Origin: Paeniglutamicibacter cryotolerans
GTDB lineage: Bacteria > Actinomycetota > Actinomycetes > Actinomycetales > Micrococcaceae
Length of the DNA stretch: 64,000 nucleotides
Direction of reading: 5' to 3'
Assembly (NCBI RefSeq): GCF_014190875.1
Contig: NZ_JACHVS010000002.1
Span: 558,001-622,000, forward strand
Shown here: in pieces, positions 63,943 through 64,000 of the stretch
Layout: each line of letters starts with the position of its first letter
How positions within the stretch are numbered: the stretch's first letter is position 1
Notes under the pieces: generated by a model
Database searches by the model: none
The model's input: only the letters and a program-made list of their open reading frames with translations
Told to the model about the DNA's origin: nothing
Position numbers and translations under genes: made by a program

Positions 63943-64000
63943 GCCGGGCCCGTCCTCGTGCAGCCGACAGGGGGAGGTCGGGGCGTTAGAGCGCGTTGGC

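Overview
This is 64 kb of a high-GC actinobacterial chromosome. Mycothiol-dependent genes (an S-nitrosomycothiol reductase/formaldehyde dehydrogenase and a mycoredoxin), DUF1206, YcnI and DUF6504-DnaE2 families, SH3b-repeat wall proteins and the types of insertion sequence all point to Micrococcaceae, Arthrobacter sensu lato. The genus is my inference. I saw no rRNA, tRNA, phage or CRISPR array.

Layout. 0-2.2 kb: the end of an IS5-type element interrupts an SH3b-repeat gene that carries a C-terminal gamma-glutamylcyclotransferase-like domain. 2.2-4.6 kb: thioesterase, uridine-kinase-like protein and lipoate-ligase-like protein. 4.6-14.3 kb: one minus-strand operon of nine overlapping or closely spaced genes. 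It starts with an Xre-TetR double-HTH regulator, continues with a carnitine pathway (beta-keto acid cleavage enzyme, L-carnitine dehydrogenase, thioesterase) and an oligopeptide-type ABC importer, and ends with a class C serine hydrolase. 14.9-21.6 kb: orphan DNA methyltransferase, a broken DinB-like gene, the mycothiol pair and mycoredoxin, an SRAP protein and two membrane proteins. 22.2-27.2 kb: an IS island with an ISL3 element, an NF041680-type element and an IS5 element; the last two abut within a shared target site. 27.3-33.4 kb: GNAT, ABC-F protein, YrhK protein and a copper-related cluster (CopC, YcnI, membrane protein).

33.9-40.6 kb: a metzincin-type peptidase, then a gene graveyard with fragments of an AbiEii toxin, two IS110 transposases, a VanB-type ferredoxin domain, a TauE/SafE exporter and rhodanese/DUF2892 proteins, with one intact DJ-1/PfpI gene among them. 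40.6-54.4 kb: accessory metabolic genes with divergent regulators: LysR and a flavoprotein, TetR behind a large double operator, alkyl sulfatase, LysR and a P450, and AraC. 54.5-64 kb: a six-repeat SH3b/VldE-like wall protein, a flavin disulfide reductase, a K+ channel, a frameshifted VOC gene, and an SOS-type promoter driving DUF6504 and the error-prone polymerase DnaE2.

Most interesting points: the carnitine operon, whose order parallels the Pseudomonas caiX-cdhCAB-hocS operon and suggests a role for the serine hydrolase; its fused regulator with a repeated candidate operator; the SH3b-GGCT fusion; the IS-into-target-duplication junction; the decayed sulfur cluster; and the 19-bp double operator of the TetR gene.
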